From assembly GCF_003815915.1 (NCBI RefSeq), contig NZ_CP033929.1, positions 4,030,001 through 4,094,000 of the forward strand: 64,000 bases of DNA, written 5' to 3'. This document shows, piece by piece, positions 61,595-64,000 of the stretch. A program made the position numbers and the translations under genes. The stretch's first letter is position 1. Each line of letters starts with the position of its first letter. Below the pieces are notes generated by a model. It saw only the letters and a program-made list of their open reading frames with translations, searched no databases and was not told the origin of the DNA. The stretch comes from Chryseobacterium indoltheticum. GTDB lineage: Bacteria > Bacteroidota > Bacteroidia > Flavobacteriales > Weeksellaceae.

Positions 61595-62320
61595 CTACGG
61601 TAATTTCGCCACCAAGCTTTCCGGCAATATTTTCAAAATAATGTAAATCAGTTTCCATTTAAAGTTTGGAACAATCGTGAAAGAATTCCCTGCATTCACG
61701 ATATGTTTTGCAACATAATCAGGTTCCATCAGAAGGTTTTTATTGAGGTCTAAGCCAGCATTGATTTTTGTATTAATATATCCACTTACCAAAACGTTGA
61801 CCTTTATGTTTCTCTGCGCTAATTCCTGCCTTAAACCAGCCAAATAAGTCGTGAAAGCCGCTTTTGTACTTCCGTAAACGAAATTACTTTTGCGACCTCT
61901 CACTCCGGAAAGAGAAGATAATCCGATTATTCTCTCTAAATTTTTATTGCTTTGATCCATTGCAATTATATTTAATACAGAAACGGCTCCCATATAATTG
62001 ACTGTCATCATTTGTTGAGCTCCTTGGAAATTGCTTAAAGCTTTTTCATTATCAACTAAAAATCCTGCTGCGTAAATTACAATGTAAGGCTTTGTTGGAA
62101 GTTCATCATAAAATTTCTGATGTGAATCAAAGTCTGAAGCATCAAAATATAAAACAGAAACTTTTAAATTAAGATTATTTTGCAGAACAAAATTTTCTAA
62201 AGAATTGGTGTTTCTGGAAGCGGCAATAACAGAAAATCCTTTCGCTACATATTGTATAATGCATTGTTTGGCAACATCGGAATTGGCTCCGAGAATGAGA
62301 ACGGTTTTGTTTTGATTCAT
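61595..62320 (-). CDS. short-chain dehydrogenase/reductase (SDR)
   Basis: A 241-residue classical SDR. Cofactor motif VLILGANSDVAKQCI, catalytic Tyr and Lys in VYGSTKAAFTTY, Ser in GLSSLSGVRG. The N-terminal GANSDVA and overall form resemble DprE2-like and related sugar epimerase SDRs; the substrate is unknown. The C-terminal part is hydrophobic (FKWKLIYIILKILP), perhaps membrane-associated. Confidence 0.85.
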   Translation of the reverse strand: MNQNKTVLILGANSDVAKQCIIQYVAKGFSVIAASRNTNSLENFVLQNNLNLKVSVLYFDASDFDSHQKFYDELPTKPYIVIYAAGFLVDNEKALSNFQGAQQMMTVNYMGAVSVLNIIAMDQSNKNLERIIGLSSLSGVRGRKSNFVYGSTKAAFTTYLAGLRQELAQRNIKVNVLVSGYINTKINAGLDLNKNLLMEPDYVAKHIVNAGNSFTIVPNFKWKLIYIILKILPESLVAKLP

Positions 62321-62394
62321 TTTGTAAAGATAAATTAAACCTTATAAATTAAGAAAATTATCATCCGAGGAAGGCGAAATTCGTTACAATTTTA

Positions 62395-62480
62395 AATTGA
62401 AACAGTAAGTTTTAGTTAAGAAACTAAGATTATTAAGATGGATTCTTCACTCAGCATTGCTGCGTTCTGAATGACAATTT
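62395..62480. repeat. possible dispersed intergenic repeat
   Basis: The text GATTCTTCACTCAGCATTGC and GCGTTCTGAATGACAA (62441-62476) is like dispersed intergenic repeats seen in Chryseobacterium and shares the GAATGACAA core with the repeat at 21170. No ORF is present in 62341-62489. Confidence 0.4.
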
Positions 62481-62489
62481 TATCGACTA

Positions 62490-62525
62490 AAAAGAATCAG
62501 CGCGATGACTTTTGGTCACCGCGCC
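62490..62525 (-). terminator. terminator after yajC
   Basis: On the minus strand, GCGCGGTGAC-CAAAA-GTCATCGCGC forms a 10-bp stem with one G-T wobble, followed by ATTCTTTTTAG. Confidence 0.85.
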
Positions 62526-62552
62526 GAAACACAATATTATTTAAAACTAAAA

Positions 62553-62915
62553 TTATTTCTTTTCAGTTTCGATAACTTCTTTTTTGTCAGCAGCTTTCGT
62601 TGCTTTTTCACCGAAACGGTTATCAGTAAACTCTCTTGAGATCGCTGCTTTTTCAAATTTCAGTTTCCCGGAAAGAGTTTCAATAACTACTCCGTCTTCC
62701 TGAATCTGAGCTATTCTTCCGTGAAGACCAGAAGTAAGCACTACTCTGCTTCCCACTTTCAGCTCTTCCTGAAATTTTTTCTCCTGCTTCTGCTTCTTCA
62801 TCTGTGGTCTGATCATCAGAAAATAAAATCCGACAACCATCACCCCCATCATCATCAACATGGTAGTTGAATTTCCCTGTGCAGGTGCTTGTAAAAATAA
62901 TGTTAACATATTCAT
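62553..62915 (-). CDS. yajC: preprotein translocase subunit YajC
   Basis: A 120-residue protein from the start MNMLTLFLQAPAQGNSTTML (62915); the ATG at 62939 overlaps the previous gene and gives an unlikely N-terminus. One helix (about 22-42: MLMMMGVMVVGFYFLMIRPQ), the typical RPQMKKQKQEKKFQEELKVG segment, then SRVVLTSGLHGRIAQIQEDG. Accessory to SecDF. Acidic-basic C-terminal tail. Confidence 0.94.
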   Translation of the reverse strand: MNMLTLFLQAPAQGNSTTMLMMMGVMVVGFYFLMIRPQMKKQKQEKKFQEELKVGSRVVLTSGLHGRIAQIQEDGVVIETLSGKLKFEKAAISREFTDNRFGEKATKAADKKEVIETEKK

Positions 62916-62919
62916 TTTT

Positions 62920-63435
62920 TTATGGTTGAATATTGGCATTGAATGTCAATTTTACCGGAGCATTTTCTACGTTAGCAAAAACATCAGCATATTTTTGTAC
63001 GCTTCCGTCAAAGTTTGAAGAATCAAAGCTTAACGTGATTTTTCCTTTTTTACCCGGCATAATTGGTTCTTTTGTAAATTCAGGAGCAGTACATCCGCAT
63101 CCAGGTTTTACTTCAGAGATAATTAATGGGTTTGTTCCTGTATTGGTAACCTCATAAACGTGGTTTACTTTTGCACCTTTTTTAATATTTCCAAAATCGA
63201 AATTGCTTTCAGATAATGCAATTGTTGTGGTAGGCTGGTTAGATTTTACAGGTGCTGCAGCTTCAGTTCCCGCTACTGTAGGAGTCACCGGTGCAACTGT
63301 AGAATCTGCAACAGGAGCATTGGTAGAATCTACACCAATAACTTCTGGATTTTGTACTTCTTTATTTTCTTTTTTACAAGAAACCAATCCGAAACCGATT
63401 ACAGACAAAGCAATAATTGATAATGTCTTTTTCAT
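62920..63435 (-). CDS. DUF1573 domain lipoprotein
   Basis: A 171-residue lipoprotein (lipobox LVSC, Cys20), a Thr/Ala/Val-rich linker (about 35-65), and an Ig-like DUF1573 domain (about 75-168): SNFDFGNIKKGAKVNHVYEV, PLIISEVKPGCGCTAPE. In many Bacteroidetes it lies between nusB and yajC, as here. Function unknown. Confidence 0.92.
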   Translation of the reverse strand: MKKTLSIIALSVIGFGLVSCKKENKEVQNPEVIGVDSTNAPVADSTVAPVTPTVAGTEAAAPVKSNQPTTTIALSESNFDFGNIKKGAKVNHVYEVTNTGTNPLIISEVKPGCGCTAPEFTKEPIMPGKKGKITLSFDSSNFDGSVQKYADVFANVENAPVKLTFNANIQP

Positions 63436-63452
63436 ATTAAATTAATTTTAAT

Positions 63453-64000
63453 TTATATTCTATTTAAGTCTTTACAATATTTATCTAAAATTCCGTTGAT
63501 GAATATGTTGGAACGATCTGTAGCAAATACTTTTGCAATCTCAATATATTCATTAATAATAACTCTTGAAGGTGTAAAAGGAAAATTGTCAAGTTCCGAA
63601 ATAGCAGTCGTTAAAATAACTTTGTCCATCAATGCTATTCTTTCCAAATCCCAGTTTTCAAGACGTTCAGAAAGCTTTTTCTCATTGGCTTCCCAGTTAT
63701 TTAAAGTATCTCTCAGAAGTTTGCCTGCAAAATTTTTGTCTTCATCATCTTTAACCATTTTAATCAAAGTACGGCTTTCTTCATTCTCCTTCATAAAACC
63801 AATGGTCTTCTGCACCATTGAGTTTGCAATATGAATATCGTCTGACCACGTCAATTCTCTATCGCTGATATAATCATGAAAATCTTCGTTTTCGGCAATA
63901 TATCTTAAAAATAATTTCCCTATAAATTTCTGGTCATCTTCAAAAGAATATCCATCTTCCTTCATAAAATCCTGATAACGCTTTCCTGCTGTCATACGTT
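63453..64000 (-). CDS. nusB: transcription antitermination protein NusB, C-terminal part
   Basis: At least 180 residues; the gene runs past the window end, since Bacteroidetes NusB proteins are near 300 residues and the Met at 63995 is internal. The NusB helical domain shows WDLERIALMDKVILTTAISE, FTPSRVIINEYIEIAKVFA and the end IFINGILDKYCKDL. NusB binds boxA with NusE in rRNA antitermination. Its downstream order DUF1573-yajC is conserved. Confidence 0.93.
   Translation of the reverse strand, partial: RMTAGKRYQDFMKEDGYSFEDDQKFIGKLFLRYIAENEDFHDYISDRELTWSDDIHIANSMVQKTIGFMKENEESRTLIKMVKDDEDKNFAGKLLRDTLNNWEANEKKLSERLENWDLERIALMDKVILTTAISELDNFPFTPSRVIINEYIEIAKVFATDRSNIFINGILDKYCKDLNRI

Overview
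The window looks like a chromosomal segment of a Flavobacteriia bacterium, most probably Chryseobacterium or a close relative (Weeksellaceae). The evidence is AT-rich DNA, Bacteroidetes-type promoters (TAnnTTTG at -7, TTTG/TTG about 19-22 bp upstream), cell-surface proteins with type IX secretion (T9SS) C-terminal signals of both type A and type B, many lipoproteins with short lipoboxes, and flavobacterial neighbourhoods such as rpsU-xerC-hpf-tRNAs, rnc-(IPExxxVDY)-pyk, DUF6452-DUF6048, and nusB-DUF1573-yajC. No rRNA, insertion sequence, prophage or CRISPR array was seen. The species assignment is inference.

Layout. 0-2 kb: a minus-strand translation block, rpsU-xerC-hpf and then tRNA-Thr(TGT), tRNA-Tyr, tRNA-Gly(TCC) and the 5' end of another tRNA; the order matches the classic thrU-tyrU-glyT-thrT-tuf arrangement, so tuf probably lies just outside. 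2.4-7 kb: a 1275-residue repeat-rich type B T9SS protein and the tmRNA gene. 7.9-12.1 kb: acpP-fabF-rnc-IPExxxVDY-pyk. 12.2-15.5 kb: an accessory minus-strand operon of exported proteins (two TonB_C-like lipoproteins, a secreted protein, a large lipoprotein with a JAMM-like motif), followed by an intergenic region with four identical palindromes at exact 22-bp spacing and a HU-like gene. 16-25 kb: aldehyde dehydrogenase, histidine degradation genes hutG and hutI, ruvB, a broken four-helix-bundle gene flanked by inverted repeats, paiB-like, a metallo-beta-lactamase-fold hydrolase, coaE. 25-32 kb: two large T9SS type A proteins (fibronectin III/GEVED, and a reprolysin-like protease). 32-39 kb: DUF6048/DUF6452, a large zinc protease, rlmD, a thioredoxin-like lipoprotein without CXXC. 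39-43 kb: sdhCAB. 43-50 kb: comEC with a diverged upstream comEC fragment, a Cys/Gly-rich lipoprotein plus small membrane protein, lpxB, DUF2480, a polytopic membrane protein, DUF937. 50-57 kb: DUF2975-XRE pair, ankyrin protein, aspS, a YcxB-like protein, a DUF7660-like pseudogene, recQ, mscS. 57.6-61 kb: non-homologous end joining genes ku and ligD, the latter split in two frames at an A9 tract. 61-64 kb: lipoprotein, SDR enzyme, yajC, DUF1573 and the 3' part of nusB.

Cross-cutting signals. Several genes are interrupted by one-base changes, often in A-runs: ligD at A9, the JAMM-like lipoprotein at an A7 behind the best start, a small membrane gene at A4 and A5, and the four-helix-bundle gene. 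These could be real decay, slippage-controlled expression, or consensus errors; raw reads would decide. The strongest unexplained regulatory signal is the AGACGTCT array at 15575-15648. The most system-like accessory groups are the exported cluster at 12.2-15.5 kb and the lipoprotein/membrane pair at 45.1-46.1 kb.
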